A DNA stretch of 64,000 bases from Streptomyces sp. NRRL S-646 (lineage in GTDB: Bacteria > Actinomycetota > Actinomycetes > Streptomycetales > Streptomycetaceae): positions 372,001-436,000 of the forward strand of contig NZ_JODC01000011.1 in NCBI RefSeq assembly GCF_000720765.1. The letters run 5' to 3'. A model generated the notes under the pieces. The model had not been told where the DNA came from. It saw only the letters and a list, made by a program, of their open reading frames with translations, and made no database searches. How positions within the stretch are numbered: position 1 is the stretch's first letter; every line of letters starts with the position of its first letter. A program made the position numbers and the translations under genes. Of this stretch, positions 24,843 through 34,821 are shown piece after piece.

Positions 24843-26513
24843 TCAGCCCAACAGGCCGCCCACCAGGCCCGGGTCACCGGAGGAGGAGCCGCCGGAGCCT
24901 GTGCCGCCGTCTCCGCCGCCGGAGGTGGGGCCGGAGCTGGTGCTGGGGGCGCCGCCGGACGGCGAGGAGTGCTGGGGCGGGGTGCGGCCCGCGGTGCCCT
25001 GGGTCTGGCTGGGCGTGCCGCCCGTCGCGGTGGCGCCCGGCGTGGTCGCCGCGCCGGAAGGCGTGGAACCGGCGGTGGCGCCGTGGGTCGGCGTGTTCGA
25101 GGCCGAGGGCGACTGGCTGTGCCGCTTGTGCGGCGCCTGCGGGAGCGGGGATCCCGGCAGTTCGTTGCGTGGGGCCTCGCCGGGACCGGGGACGATCACG
25201 CGGTCGGCGTCACGGACCGCACCGCCGAGCAGCGAGCCGACGAGCAGGGTGAGGCCGGTCACGATCGCCGTGATGAGGGCGCCGCGGCGCAGGACGTACG
25301 CGCGCAGGTCCCAGATGTCGGAGCAGGGTCCCAGGCGCCGCCAGGCGCTGCCGGCGAGGCGGCCGTCGACGGAGTAGACGGGGGCGCCGGCGATGATCAG
25401 CGGGGACCAGGCGGCGAGGTAGATGATGTCGGGGGCGTCGTAGGCGGGAACGGTCTTCCAGCTGACGGTGACGATCAGCGCGGCCGACAGCAGCGCGCCG
25501 AAGACGGCGGCGACCCGCTGCCAGCAGCCCAGGACCGTGAGCACGCCCACGACGACCTGTGCGAAGGCGATGACGAGTCCGGAGCCGACCGGGTGCTGCA
25601 GGGCGAACTGCCGCAGCGGCTCGGCGACTTCCCAGGGGTGCAGGGTGTTGAGCCACTTGACCATGGAGCCGCGCTTGCCGCCGTCGAAGTAGACGGGGTC
25701 GCACAGCTTGCCCATGCCTGCGTAGATGGAGATGAAGCCGAGGAAGATGCGCAGGGGCAGGAGGACGACGCCGAGGTTCATACGGCGGCCCGGGTAGTAG
25801 GCGTGCCGTGCCGGGTCGACGCCCTGGCGCCTGGCGGGCCGGTCGGCGTCCTCCTCGTCGAATTCGCCGAACTCGTCGGAGTCGTCGAACCCCTCGGGGT
25901 CGTCGAACTCGCCCGTCTCGTCGAAGTCCTCGAACTCCTGGGCGCCGTAGGCGTGTTCCTCGTCGTATCCGCTGCCGGCGGTGCGCATGCCGGGGAGGAG
26001 GCGGGTGCCGACGATGTCGTCGACGGGGCGGCCGCGCTGGGCTCCGACGATCGGGGTCTCTACGGTCTGTTCCAGCTCGTCGTAGGCCTCGTCGTAGCCG
26101 CCGACCTCCACGCGCGGGATGACCTGGGTGGCTCCTGCGTCGACGGACGGGTCGTCGCCGTGCCGGATGCTGCCTCCGCGCACGGCTTGGAGCAGGCGGT
26201 GCGCGCCGGTGTCGTCGGGGGCCGACCTGCCGCTCCAGACGACCGGCCGGCGGCGGGCGCCCGCGCCCGCTCTGCCCGCGGCGGTACCGGCGACGGGCGT
26301 GCGGGCGGCGTCCTGGGAGGCGGTCAAATGCCGTGCGATCCGCGGCGATCGGGTACGGGCCGAGGCGCCGAGCTGCACGCGGAAGCTCGCATGATTGACG
26401 ATGACCTGCGCCGGGTCGCTCGGCACCTTCACCATGCTCAGCGCGGGAGCGTCATCGAATCCCGACGGGCCGTCCCCCGGGGGCGTGCGGGGTGTTCTGG
26501 TGTCCACACTCAT
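24843..26513 (-). CDS. DoxX-family membrane protein with long disordered ends
   Basis: 556 aa. The first about 240 residues are hydrophilic and end in a strongly acidic tract (FDDPEGFDDSDEFGEFDEED). The membrane core (about 250-430) has four to five hydrophobic segments, starting LGVVLLPLRIFLGFISIYAGMG, the DoxX/SURF4-like pattern. The last 120 residues are Pro/Ser/Thr/Gly rich, like a wall-spanning or linker tail. DoxX proteins are linked to redox or quinone metabolism, but the role of this long actinobacterial form is not known to me. It is monocistronic, convergent with the nucleotidyltransferase gene. Confidence 0.8.
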   Translation of the reverse strand: MSVDTRTPRTPPGDGPSGFDDAPALSMVKVPSDPAQVIVNHASFRVQLGASARTRSPRIARHLTASQDAARTPVAGTAAGRAGAGARRRPVVWSGRSAPDDTGAHRLLQAVRGGSIRHGDDPSVDAGATQVIPRVEVGGYDEAYDELEQTVETPIVGAQRGRPVDDIVGTRLLPGMRTAGSGYDEEHAYGAQEFEDFDETGEFDDPEGFDDSDEFGEFDEEDADRPARRQGVDPARHAYYPGRRMNLGVVLLPLRIFLGFISIYAGMGKLCDPVYFDGGKRGSMVKWLNTLHPWEVAEPLRQFALQHPVGSGLVIAFAQVVVGVLTVLGCWQRVAAVFGALLSAALIVTVSWKTVPAYDAPDIIYLAAWSPLIIAGAPVYSVDGRLAGSAWRRLGPCSDIWDLRAYVLRRGALITAIVTGLTLLVGSLLGGAVRDADRVIVPGPGEAPRNELPGSPLPQAPHKRHSQSPSASNTPTHGATAGSTPSGAATTPGATATGGTPSQTQGTAGRTPPQHSSPSGGAPSTSSGPTSGGGDGGTGSGGSSSGDPGLVGGLLG

Positions 26514-26750
26514 CTAACCGAGTGACGTGTGGTTAGGACACTGCTTTGACCCGCCGGATGTGTCCGGATCGCGTCAACGTTGTCCGGGACGCCCAGATTG
26601 ACCCGTACGAGTGATGGTGCGGACGCGTGTTCAGTCGCGCCGCCTGGCCGCCTCGGCCCCTCTCGTCTGCCGCCCTCGCACGCTACGCGGCTTCGAGACG
26701 GCTGCGCCGGCCTCCGACCGGCGGGCTCCGCCTGCCTACGCCGACTCCCG

Positions 26751-27692
26751 TCAGACCCGCCGCCGAGCCGCCTCGTACAGCACGATCCCGGCCGCCACAC
26801 CGGCGTTCAGCGATTCGGCGCCGCCCGGCATCGGAATCCGCACCCGGAAGTCGCACGTTTCGCCGACGAGCCGGGACAGGCCCTTGCCCTCGCTGCCGAC
26901 CACGATCACGACGGGGCCCTGCAGGGCCTCCAGTTCGCCGATCTCGTGCTCCCCGTCGGCGGCCAGACCGACAACCACGATGCCCTGCTTCTTGTACGCC
27001 TCCAGGGCGCGGGTCAGGTTGGTGGCGCGGGCGACGGGCGTACGGGCCGCCGTACCGGCCGACGTCTTCCAGGCGCCGGCGGTCATGCCGGCCGCGCGCC
27101 GCTCGGGCACGACGACCCCGTGGCCGCCGAAGGCGGAGACGGAGCGGACGACGGCGCCGAGGTTGCGCGGGTCGGTCACGCCGTCGAGCGCGACGATCAG
27201 CGGGTCCTCACCGTCGTCGTAGGCGGCGCTCGCCAGGTCCTCGGGGTGGGCGTACTCGTACGGCGGGACCTGGAGGACGAGCCCCTGGTGGTTGAGGCCG
27301 TTGGTCATGCGGTCGAGCTCGGGGCGGGGGGCCTCCATGAGGTTGATCCCGCCGCGCTCGGCAGCGAGCTGGAGGGCCTCGCGGACGCGCTCGTCGTTGT
27401 CGATGAACTGCTGGACGTAGAGAGTCGAGGCCGGTACGCCCTCGCGCAGCGCCTCGACCACCGGGTTGCGGCCCACGACCAGTTCGGACGACGACTTGCC
27501 GCCGCGGCCGCGCGGCACAGGACGGCGCTGCGTCTGCTTGGCCTTGACGGTCGCGATGCGGTTCTTCTTGTGCCCCTTGCGCATCTCGGCGGGCGGGGTC
27601 GGGCCCTTGCCTTCCAGGCCCTTGCGCCGCTGGCCGCCACTGCCGACCTGCGCGCCCTTCTTGCCGGACATGCGGCGGTTGTTGGCTGCCAT
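26751..27692 (-). CDS. rlmB: 23S rRNA (guanosine-2'-O)-methyltransferase RlmB
   Basis: 313 aa. The first 75 residues are a Lys/Arg-rich extension typical of actinobacterial copies. An L30e-like substrate-binding domain ([14 protein letters not shown]) follows, then the SpoU/TrmH knot: motif 1 [16 protein letters not shown], motif 2 [14 protein letters not shown], motif 3 [22 protein letters not shown]. It methylates the ribose of a conserved guanosine in 23S rRNA (G2251 in E. coli) using S-adenosylmethionine. It sits 108 bp downstream of cysS in the usual Streptomyces order cysS-rlmB. Confidence 0.93.
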   Translation of the reverse strand: MAANNRRMSGKKGAQVGSGGQRRKGLEGKGPTPPAEMRKGHKKNRIATVKAKQTQRRPVPRGRGGKSSSELVVGRNPVVEALREGVPASTLYVQQFIDNDERVREALQLAAERGGINLMEAPRPELDRMTNGLNHQGLVLQVPPYEYAHPEDLASAAYDDGEDPLIVALDGVTDPRNLGAVVRSVSAFGGHGVVVPERRAAGMTAGAWKTSAGTAARTPVARATNLTRALEAYKKQGIVVVGLAADGEHEIGELEALQGPVVIVVGSEGKGLSRLVGETCDFRVRIPMPGGAESLNAGVAAGIVLYEAARRRV

Positions 27693-27800
27693 GACCTACC
27701 TGTCTGCTCTCGAAAGGGTGAAGCGTGCGTTCGTACGTCTATGAAGTGTGCCGCCCGGACGGCCGGGCGGCACAATCGATCTTCAGATCAGCTGCAGGGC

Positions 27801-29201
27801 TCAGCGCGGGCCGAGGCTCCAGCGCGGACCCTGCGGGCCGTCCTCGATGGCCAGACCCGACTGGTTGAGCTGGTCGCGGATGGCGTCCGCGGTGGCCCAG
27901 TCCTTGCGACCGCGGGCCGCCTCGCGCTGGTCGAGGACCAGGCGCACGAGGCTGTCGACCACGCCGTGCAGGTCATCGCCGCGGTCGGTCTCGCCTGCCC
28001 AGTGCTCGTCGAGCGGGTCGAGTCCCAGGACGCCGAGCATGGCGCGCACCTCTGAGAGGCGGGCCACGGCGGCTTCCTTGTCGTCGGCGGCCAGGGCGGA
28101 GTTGCCCTGCCGGACCGTCGTGTGCACGATCGCGAGAGCCTGGGGCACGCCCAGGTCGTCGTCCATCGCCTCGGCGAAGGCGGGCGGCAACTCGGCGGAC
28201 GGCTCGACGGGGCCGGCCTTCTCCACCACCCGCTGCACGAAGCCCTCGATGCGCGCGAACGCCGACTCGGCCTCGCGCAGCGACTCCTCGCTGTACTCGA
28301 TCATCGAGCGGTAGTGCGGGGTGCCGAGGTAGTAGCGCAGCACGATCGGCCGCCAGGTCTTGACCATCTCGGAGACGAGGACGCTGTTGCCCAGCGACTT
28401 CGACATCTTGTCGCCCGCCATGGTCACCCAGGCGTTGTGCACCCAGTACCGCGCGAACTCGTCACCGAAGGCCTTGGCCTGGGCGATCTCGTTCTCGTGG
28501 TGCGGGAAGATCAGGTCGAGGCCACCGCCGTGGATGTCGAAGGCGCTGCCCAGGTACTTGTGCGCCATCGCCGAGCACTCCAGGTGCCAGCCGGGACGAC
28601 CGCGGCCCCACGGCGTCGCCCAGGTCGGCTCGCCCGGCTTGGCCGTCTTCCACATCGCGAAGTCACGCGGGTCGCGCTTGCCGGTCTCACCCACGCCCGA
28701 GGGCTGCTGGAGGTTGTCGAGTTCCTGCCGGGACAGCTCCAGGTAGCCCGGGAAGGAGCGCACGTCGAAGTAGACGTTGCCGTCGGCCTCGTACGCGTGT
28801 CCGCGCTCGATGAGGCCCTGCATCATCTCGACCATCTCGGTGACATGGCCGGTCGCCCGCGGTTCGTACGTCGGCGGGAGGCAGCCCAGCGCGGTGTAAC
28901 CGTCGTTGAACGCGCGCTCGTTCTCGTAACCGATCGACCACCACGGACGGTTCTGCTCGGCAGCCTTCGCGATGATCTTGTCGTCGATGTCCGTGACGTT
29001 CCTGATGAACGTCACGTCGTAGCCGCGGTACTCGAACCAGCGGCGCATGATGTCGAAGTTGAGGCCCGAGCGGATGTGCCCGATGTGCGGGGCCGCCTGC
29101 ACGGTGGCACCACAGAGGTAGATCGAGACACAGCCCGCTGTGAGCGGGACGAAGTCACGGATCTGCCGGGCGTTGGTGTCGTACAGGCGAATGGTCACCA
29201 C
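27801..29201 (-). CDS. cysS: Cysteinyl-tRNA synthetase
   Basis: 466 aa from GTG at 29201; GTG at 29198 (VTIRLYD) is an equally plausible start. The class I HIGH signature reads PHIGHIRSG, the KMSKS loop is [10 protein letters not shown], and the zinc ligands are seen in YLCGATVQ and HLECSAM. It charges tRNA-Cys with cysteine using ATP. It lies between ispF and rlmB, a linkage common in actinobacteria. The copy in Streptomyces is distinct from the mycothiol ligase MshC: it is slightly longer and keeps the C-terminal anticodon-binding extension. Confidence 0.95.
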   Translation of the reverse strand: MVTIRLYDTNARQIRDFVPLTAGCVSIYLCGATVQAAPHIGHIRSGLNFDIMRRWFEYRGYDVTFIRNVTDIDDKIIAKAAEQNRPWWSIGYENERAFNDGYTALGCLPPTYEPRATGHVTEMVEMMQGLIERGHAYEADGNVYFDVRSFPGYLELSRQELDNLQQPSGVGETGKRDPRDFAMWKTAKPGEPTWATPWGRGRPGWHLECSAMAHKYLGSAFDIHGGGLDLIFPHHENEIAQAKAFGDEFARYWVHNAWVTMAGDKMSKSLGNSVLVSEMVKTWRPIVLRYYLGTPHYRSMIEYSEESLREAESAFARIEGFVQRVVEKAGPVEPSAELPPAFAEAMDDDLGVPQALAIVHTTVRQGNSALAADDKEAAVARLSEVRAMLGVLGLDPLDEHWAGETDRGDDLHGVVDSLVRLVLDQREAARGRKDWATADAIRDQLNQSGLAIEDGPQGPRWSLGPR

Positions 29202-29268
29202 TCCAGGGTAGTGGTCGCAAGGGAGTGCCTTGCGACCCTTCCGCGCAAGGGGGACGGATTCGTGACGT

Positions 29269-29775
29269 TCACCCCCGGTCGGCCCGCACCACCAGCGCCG
29301 TCGCCACCGCCATCAGGCCCTCTTCCCGGCCCGGGAACCCGAGACCGTCCGTCGTGGCGCCCGACACCGACACCGGTGCTCCCGCCGCCTCCGACAGCAG
29401 CTTCTGCGCCTCGTCGCGGCGCTTGCCGATCTTCGGGCGGGGGCCCACCACCTGTACGGCGATGTTGCCGATGCGGAAGCCCGCCTCGCGGACGATGCGG
29501 GCGGCCTCCGTGAGGAGGGTGACGCCGGAGGCGCCCGACCATTCGGGGCGGCCCGTACCGAAGTGCTGTCCGAGGTCGCCGAGGCCGGCGGCGGAGAAGA
29601 GCGCGTTGCAGGCGGCGTGTGCGACGACGTCCGCGTCGGAGTGGCCGGCCAGCCCGGGGCCCTCGCCCTCCCACTTCAGGCCCGCGCACCACAGCTCGCG
29701 GCCCTCCTCGAAGGCGTGGATGTCGGTGCCGATGCCGACCTGGGGCAGCGGCCCGTCGAAGGGGTCAGAAGCCAT
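29269..29775 (-). CDS. ispF: 2-C-methyl-D-erythritol 2,4-cyclodiphosphate synthase
   Basis: 168 aa. Family motifs include [15 protein letters not shown] (metal-binding Asp and His), [29 protein letters not shown] and [14 protein letters not shown]. It makes the cyclic diphosphate of the MEP pathway for isoprenoid precursors. The ATG at 29775 overlaps the ispD stop by 11 bp, so the two consecutive MEP enzymes are translationally linked. Downstream is cysS on the same strand after 67 bp. Confidence 0.95.
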   Translation of the reverse strand: MASDPFDGPLPQVGIGTDIHAFEEGRELWCAGLKWEGEGPGLAGHSDADVVAHAACNALFSAAGLGDLGQHFGTGRPEWSGASGVTLLTEAARIVREAGFRIGNIAVQVVGPRPKIGKRRDEAQKLLSEAAGAPVSVSGATTDGLGFPGREEGLMAVATALVVRADRG

Positions 29776-30517
29776 CGTTCAGCCTCCTGCGGGCCAGGAC
29801 CGCCTCTGCCAGGACCAGGTCCAGCGGGCGCGTGACCTTGAAGGCCTCCTCGTGGCCGGGTACGACCACGACCTGGAGGCCCAGCTGCTCGATCATGCCG
29901 GCGTCGTCGGTGACGTCGTCGGTGACGGTCTCGTGCGCGTGGATGAGCGTGGCCCGTTCGAAGCCCTGGGGGGTCTGCACGGCGCGGAGGCGGGAGCGCT
30001 CCGGGGTGGCCACCACCGGCTCCGGGTCGCCGGGTGTCGCCGCCGGCTCGACCTCCTTGACGGTGTCGGCGAGGGGCAGTGCGGGCACGACGGCCGGCGC
30101 ACCTTCCCGTACCGCCTCGATCACGGCGTCCACCGTGTCCACCGGAACCAGTGGCCGTGCCGCGTCGTGCACCAGCACGATGTCGTAGTCGGGCGGCAGG
30201 GCGTCGAGGCCGAGTTTCACGGACTCCTGGCGCGAGTCGCCGCCCGGGACGACGAGGAAGTCGGTCCGCTCGGGCAGCGCATGGGCGTCGAGAAGCGACT
30301 TGACCTCGGGCGCGCCGTCGGGCGGGGCCACGACGACGACCAGGGAGACCGCGCGGGACGCGGCCATCGCACGCACCGCATGAATGAGCATGGGGGTGCC
30401 GCCCAGCGCGCGGAGCGCCTTGGGGGCGCCCGGACCGAGGCGTACGCCCCGTCCGGCGGCCGGAATCACCGCAGCCGTGCGGGTTCCGGCGAGCGAAGGG
30501 CGCGAATCGTCAGACAT
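29765..30517 (-). CDS. ispD: 2-C-methyl-D-erythritol 4-phosphate cytidylyltransferase
   Basis: 250 aa. The CTP-binding start [20 protein letters not shown] (about 15-34) and the HDAARPLVP motif with the conserved Asp are intact, as is [12 protein letters not shown]. It transfers CMP to 2-C-methyl-D-erythritol 4-phosphate, third step of the MEP pathway. About 280 bp separate it from carD upstream on the same strand, enough for an own promoter; in many actinobacteria the two genes are neighbours. Confidence 0.95.
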   Translation of the reverse strand: MSDDSRPSLAGTRTAAVIPAAGRGVRLGPGAPKALRALGGTPMLIHAVRAMAASRAVSLVVVVAPPDGAPEVKSLLDAHALPERTDFLVVPGGDSRQESVKLGLDALPPDYDIVLVHDAARPLVPVDTVDAVIEAVREGAPAVVPALPLADTVKEVEPAATPGDPEPVVATPERSRLRAVQTPQGFERATLIHAHETVTDDVTDDAGMIEQLGLQVVVVPGHEEAFKVTRPLDLVLAEAVLARRRLNDGF

Positions 30518-30794
30518 CGGTTCCTGTCAGGTTTGTGTGCTGGCCTTGCGTGGGTATGGCCTGGGAAGTGCCGGGCGCGACGCCTTGACCGGACCCTTCC
30601 GTGACACTGGTCGAGCCAGCTGCCCGGGCCCGGCACGCCAAGTATCACGGGGGAACCTCCCCGTCAGTGACGACGTATGCAAGGCGCACCTGGGTATGAA
30701 CATGCCGCAGCGCCCGGCGACAGAAAATAGTCATCGGGCACCGCGGCATTTCAATGTACTGAGTGCTGAAGCGGGCTTGCGCCTGCTGTCAGGT

Positions 30795-31277
30795 TCAGGA
30801 CGCGAGAACCTCGTCGAGCAGGGCCTCGGCCTTGTCCTCGTTCGTGTTCTCCGCGAGGGCGAGCTCGCTCACCAGGATCTGGCGGGCCTTGGCGAGCATC
30901 CGCTTCTCACCCGCGGACAGTCCGCGCTCACGCTCACGACGCCACAGGTCACGCACTACTTCCGCGACCTTGATGACATCGCCGGAGGCGAGCTTCTCCA
31001 GGTTTGCCTTGTAACGACGGGACCAGTTCGTGGGCTCCTCGGCATACGGCGCGCGCAGCACCTCGAAGACCCGGTCCAGCCCGTCCTGACCGACCACATC
31101 ACGCACGCCGACGAACTCCGCATTGTCCGCTGGCACACGTACCGTCAGGTCACCCTGGGCGACCTTCAGCACCAAGTAGGTCTTGTCCACGCCTTTGATC
31201 TGGCGAGTTTCGATGGCCTCGATCAGCGCGGCCCCGTGATGGGGATAGACCACGGTGTCGCCAACCTTGAACGTCAT
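30795..31277 (-). CDS. carD: CarD-family RNA polymerase-binding regulator
   Basis: 160 aa. The N-terminal RNAP-interaction domain reads [20 protein letters not shown] and matches the CarD/TRCF RID family. The C-terminal part is basic and helical ([32 protein letters not shown]), as in mycobacterial CarD, where it contacts DNA beside the -10 element. CarD stabilises open complexes at rRNA and many housekeeping promoters. It is an essential-type core gene. A 614-bp gap separates it from the divergent lipoprotein gene. Confidence 0.95.
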   Translation of the reverse strand: MTFKVGDTVVYPHHGAALIEAIETRQIKGVDKTYLVLKVAQGDLTVRVPADNAEFVGVRDVVGQDGLDRVFEVLRAPYAEEPTNWSRRYKANLEKLASGDVIKVAEVVRDLWRRERERGLSAGEKRMLAKARQILVSELALAENTNEDKAEALLDEVLAS

Positions 31278-31891
31278 GTGACAGGTACCCCTTCCGTGGC
31301 TATCCAGAGTAACACGGAAACCGCGGGTTCTGAATGGCGTTTTCGCAGGTCAGGGCATATCTCGGGGCTTGACAACAGCAACAGGAACGTGCTGCGCGGC
31401 CCGAGCGGAAGAAGGTATTCGCAGGTCGGAGCGGCTGTCCGGGGGAGGTGAAACGCGTACGTTACTCACATCCGGAGGCCCCTCCAAGCGGAGGAACATC
31501 CACATATGTCCGGTTCCAAGTGTGCGACTTCCGCTACTCCGTTCGGTGCCAGGAGCAGCTTCCGCGTCGATTCCGGAATTGATCACAGGCACCCGACTAC
31601 GTGGCCTGTTGTTCTGTGGCTTGTTCCGCGTCGTGATCAATTCCGGGGGCGGTCGCGCATTCCTTCACGGAAATTTTGCGCCCCGCCGGACGGGGTATGC
31701 CGGAGGGACTTATGTGAATGCCGGACGGGCCTGGGCTACCCCCTGTGGACTACTCCCTGGTGAGCCATGCCGGGGCCAGAGGGAGGGTCGGGTGCGGCGA
31801 CCCGGGAACGGCTCGGTAACCTAAGGCCGCTGACAGACACTTAGGGCGGCTTTATGAGTCGCCACGCTCGAGTCAAGGAGTTGCCGCCGCC
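31278..31891. other. Long divergent intergenic region, no gene supported
   Basis: A 614-bp gap between divergent carD and the lipoprotein gene. It is less GC-rich than its surroundings (notably 31,440-31,700). TTGACA at 31369-31374 is a possible -35 but has no clear -10. A short open frame from 31506 has GGAGGA upstream but no coding bias I trust. It probably holds both promoters. Confidence 0.5.
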
Positions 31892-32557
31892 GTGAGCAGC
31901 AGCCTTCGACGCGGCGCACTCGCCGCCGCCGCCATCGCGTTCTCGATCGCCTCGCTCGCCGCGTGCGGCGCGGGCGGCGATGCCCAGACGTTGGAGGTCA
32001 AGCCGGACAACGCGGCGGCCAAGGTCGGGAACCTCAAGGTCCAGAACGTCACCATCATCACGCAGCCCGATGTCCGGGCGGCCGGTCCGGCGGTGATCGC
32101 GGCCACCCTCTTCAACAACGGTGCCACCGCGCAGACCGTGGACTCGATCACCCTCCCCAACGTCAACCAGACCGCCGAACTCAAGCCGGCCAAGGGCAAC
32201 GGCAAGATCGTCGTCCCGGCGCACGGATCCGTGGTGCTCGGCGGCAAGGGCAACGCCAGCGCCGTACTGCCCAACGGGCGCCAGGCCGTCCAGGACGCCA
32301 GCGTCCGCAAGGTCACCTTCACCTTCAGCGAGACCGGTGCGGTGAGCCTGCGCGCCTTCGTGGTCCCGGCCGAGAGCTACTTCAAGAAGTGGGGTCCGAG
32401 CGAGGTCCCGACGGGCGTCCCCAGCCCCACGCCGAGCAAGAGCACGACGGCGTCCCCGAACCCGTCCACCTCGGCGTCGAAGCCGTCCACCTCGGCAACC
32501 CCGACCGACGCGGCCTCCGCGAGCGTGTCGGCGTCGCAGCCGGCCGCCGGGCACTGA
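31892..32557 (+). CDS. Secreted lipoprotein, DUF461-like
   Basis: 221 aa from GTG at 31892. The signal peptide ends in a lipobox, ASLAAC at residues 20-25, followed by GAGGDAQ, so the mature protein is anchored by a lipidated Cys. The folded part (about 35-165) is beta-rich and resembles DUF461/copper-chaperone PCuAC-like sandwich proteins (VTIITQPDVRAAGPAVIAAT, VPAHGSVVL). The last 50 residues are a Ser/Thr/Pro-rich tail. No metal-binding Met-His cluster is evident. Function unknown; it lies opposite phoP with a shared hairpin between them. Confidence 0.8.
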   Translation: MSSSLRRGALAAAAIAFSIASLAACGAGGDAQTLEVKPDNAAAKVGNLKVQNVTIITQPDVRAAGPAVIAATLFNNGATAQTVDSITLPNVNQTAELKPAKGNGKIVVPAHGSVVLGGKGNASAVLPNGRQAVQDASVRKVTFTFSETGAVSLRAFVVPAESYFKKWGPSEVPTGVPSPTPSKSTTASPNPSTSASKPSTSATPTDAASASVSASQPAAGH

Positions 32558-32565
32558 GTCACTCG

Positions 32566-32612
32566 TACGACGAAGGGCGGGACCTCTCCAGGAGGTGCCG
32601 CCCTTCGTCGTA
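32566..32612. terminator. Bidirectional hairpin between lipoprotein gene and phoP
   Basis: A 15-bp perfect outer stem, TACGACGAAGGGCGG pairing with CCGCCCTTCGTCGTA, with a weaker inner stem. It lies 9 bp after the lipoprotein stop and 17 bp from the phoP stop. Confidence 0.75.
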
Positions 32613-32628
32613 AGGCCCGGTGGTCGGC

Positions 32629-33309
32629 CTACGGCTCGAACTTGTAACCGAGGCCGCGGACCGTCACCAGGTACCGGGGCGCGCCCGGGTCCGGCTCGAT
32701 CTTGGCGCGCAGGCGCTTGACGTGGACGTCCAGGGTCTTGGTGTCGCCGACGTAGTCGGCGCCCCAGACCCGGTCGATGAGCTGCATGCGGGTCAGTACG
32801 CGGCCTGCGTTGCGCAGGAGCATCTCCAGGAGGTCGAACTCCTTGAGGGGGAGGTCGACCTTGGAGCCGGAGACCGTGACCACATGGCGGTCCACGTCCA
32901 TGCGGACCGGGCCGGCCTCCAGGGCGGCCGGGGTGACCTCCTCGGGCTCGCCGCGGCGGCGCAGGACGGCCCGGATGCGGGCGACCAGCTCGCGCGAGGA
33001 GAACGGCTTGGTGACATAGTCATCGGCTCCTATTTCCAGGCCGACCACCTTGTCGATCTCGCTGTCCTTGGCGGTCACCATGATGACGGGGACGTTGGAG
33101 CGGCCGCGCAGCTGACGGCAGACTTCGGTGCCGGGCAGGCCCGGCAGCATCAGGTCGAGGAGGACGAGGTCGGCGCCGTTGCGCTCGAACTCGTCGAGTC
33201 CGTCGGGGCCCGTGGTCGCCACTGCGACCTCGAAGCCCTCTTTGCGGAGCATGTACGACAGGGCGTCGGAGAAGGACTCCTCGTCCTCGACGACGAGCAC
33301 ACGGGTCAC
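32629..33309 (-). CDS. phoP: Phosphate response regulator PhoP
   Basis: 226 aa from GTG at 33309, overlapping phoR by 4 bp (GTGA). The receiver domain has acidic pocket VVEDEE, phospho-acceptor D52 in LLDLMLPG, the conserved Thr in MVTAKD and Lys in VTKPFSSREL. The C-terminal OmpR winged helix ends in LVTVRGLGYKFEP. PhoP binds PHO boxes to control phosphate scavenging and, in Streptomyces, represses many antibiotic clusters under phosphate limitation or links them to it. The aziridine cluster in this window is a potential indirect target. Confidence 0.97.
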   Translation of the reverse strand: MTRVLVVEDEESFSDALSYMLRKEGFEVAVATTGPDGLDEFERNGADLVLLDLMLPGLPGTEVCRQLRGRSNVPVIMVTAKDSEIDKVVGLEIGADDYVTKPFSSRELVARIRAVLRRRGEPEEVTPAALEAGPVRMDVDRHVVTVSGSKVDLPLKEFDLLEMLLRNAGRVLTRMQLIDRVWGADYVGDTKTLDVHVKRLRAKIEPDPGAPRYLVTVRGLGYKFEP

Positions 33310-34574
33310 GGAAGGACCTCCGGGGCGGGAAGCGGTTCGTACGGGGATGACTGGGGGGTGCTTTGGTCGGCCTCGTCGTCGAGATCGTCCAGGTCGGGGT
33401 GTTGGTTCGCGCGGTCGCGGGCAACCCCCGCCTCCGGCAGCCTCAGGGTGAACGTGGAGCCCTGACCCTCGGAGCTCCACACCGTGACCTCCCCGCCGTG
33501 CGAGGCGGCCACGTGCTTGACGATCGCGAGTCCCAGGCCCGTGCCGCCGGTGGCACGGGAGCGGGCGGGGTCGACGCGGTAGAAGCGCTCGAAGATGCGC
33601 TCCTTGTCCTTGTCGGAGATGCCGATGCCCTGATCGGTCACGGCGACCTCGATGTGGTCGCCGCCGGGTGCGGTCACCCGGCGGGCGGCTATGCCCACGC
33701 GGGTGCGGGCGGGCGAGTAGTTGACGGCGTTCTCGACAAGGTTGCCCAGGGCGGCGGCCAGCTGACCCCTGTTGCCCCAGACGTGCAGGTCGGCGGTGCC
33801 GCCGGCGGCCATGGTGATCTGCTTGGTGCCGGCCTGGTGGCGGCAGCGGTCGATGGCCTCGGCGACCAGTTCGTCCACGCGGACGGGTTCGGCGTCCTCG
33901 AGGGGGTCGTCGTTCTGCACCCGGGACAGGTCGATGAGTTCCTGCACCAGGCTGGTGAGCCGGGTGGCCTCGATCTGCATACGGCCGGCGAAACGCTCCA
34001 CCGCCTCCGGGTCGTCCGAGGCGTCCATGACGGCCTCGGAGAGGAGGGAGAGAGCGCCGACGGGCGTCTTCAGCTCGTGGCTCACGTTGGCGACGAAGTC
34101 GCGTCGTACCGCCTCGATGCGGCGGGCCTCGGTGAGGTCCTCGACCAGCAGGAGCACCAGCCGGGAGCCGAGCGGGGCCACACGCGCGGAGACGGCGAGC
34201 GCCTCGCCGCCCCGCCCTGTGCCCCGCCGCGGCAGGTCCAGCTCCACCTGTCGTATCTCCCCGTCCCGCCGGGTGTCCCGGGCCATCTGGAGCATCGGTT
34301 CCACTGAGAGCCTGCCGCCGCGGACCAGGCCCAGGGCGTATGCCGCGGAGCTGGCCTTGACGACCGCGTCGGCCTCGTCGAGAACGACGGCCGAGGAGCG
34401 GAGCACGGAGAGGACGGTGTCCACACCCGGTGGAAGCACCGGGTCCGTGTGCAGGGAGGTGCGGGTGGGGCGCTTCTGCTCCCGCTCGCTCCAGCGGAAC
34501 GCCAGCATGGCGATCACGCCGGTGAGCACCCCGGCGATCGCTGCCGCTGCGGCGACCGCCGCGTTCACGTCCAT
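33306..34574 (-). CDS. phoR: Phosphate sensor histidine kinase PhoR
   Basis: 422 aa. A single N-terminal membrane segment (about 4-25) is followed by a PAS-like region. The H-box with the phospho-acceptor His reads FVANVSHELKTPVGALSLLS, and the HATPase motifs are NLVENAVNYSP, DQGIGI and TGGTGLGLAIVKHV. It senses phosphate status, probably through the transporter and PhoU, and phosphorylates PhoP. It is divergent from phoU; the 250-bp intergenic region contains a PHO box. Confidence 0.96.
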   Translation of the reverse strand: MDVNAAVAAAAAIAGVLTGVIAMLAFRWSEREQKRPTRTSLHTDPVLPPGVDTVLSVLRSSAVVLDEADAVVKASSAAYALGLVRGGRLSVEPMLQMARDTRRDGEIRQVELDLPRRGTGRGGEALAVSARVAPLGSRLVLLLVEDLTEARRIEAVRRDFVANVSHELKTPVGALSLLSEAVMDASDDPEAVERFAGRMQIEATRLTSLVQELIDLSRVQNDDPLEDAEPVRVDELVAEAIDRCRHQAGTKQITMAAGGTADLHVWGNRGQLAAALGNLVENAVNYSPARTRVGIAARRVTAPGGDHIEVAVTDQGIGISDKDKERIFERFYRVDPARSRATGGTGLGLAIVKHVAASHGGEVTVWSSEGQGSTFTLRLPEAGVARDRANQHPDLDDLDDEADQSTPQSSPYEPLPAPEVLP

Positions 34575-34647
34575 GCAAACAGGTTAGGCATGGGGTACGA
34601 CATCCCCACAGCCGTCGACGTGCGAGCTCGAACACTCGTCGCCCAGA

Positions 34648-34680
34648 GTTCACCTTGGAGCCAGTGATGGTTCATTTGGG
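34648..34680. promoter_or_regulatory. PHO box between phoR and phoU
   Basis: Three 11-nt direct-repeat units: GTTCACCTTGG (34648-34658), AGCCAGTGATG (34659-34669, degenerate) and GTTCATTTGGG (34670-34680), followed by GTGACGG. The GTTCA core at 22-nt spacing is the PhoP-binding pattern known from S. coelicolor. Placed in the divergent phoRP/phoU gap, it indicates autoregulation. Confidence 0.85.
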
Positions 34681-34821
34681 GTGACGGAAACGGACGCGTA
34701 CGGGCCGGAACGTGGGAGCGTGGGGTGCGAAGCGCCGTTTCTGGACGACCGGTTTCGGCCGTCCAGACGTACGGGCCCCTGCCCCGGCAGCCCCGAAGGA
34801 CACGTAAGAGAGGGATCCCTG

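Noticed and set aside
31506..31763. 85-codon open frame in the carD/lipoprotein gap with GGAGGA upstream
   Set aside because: Codon use is unlike neighbouring genes, the product has no recognisable pattern, and the region is expected to hold two promoters.
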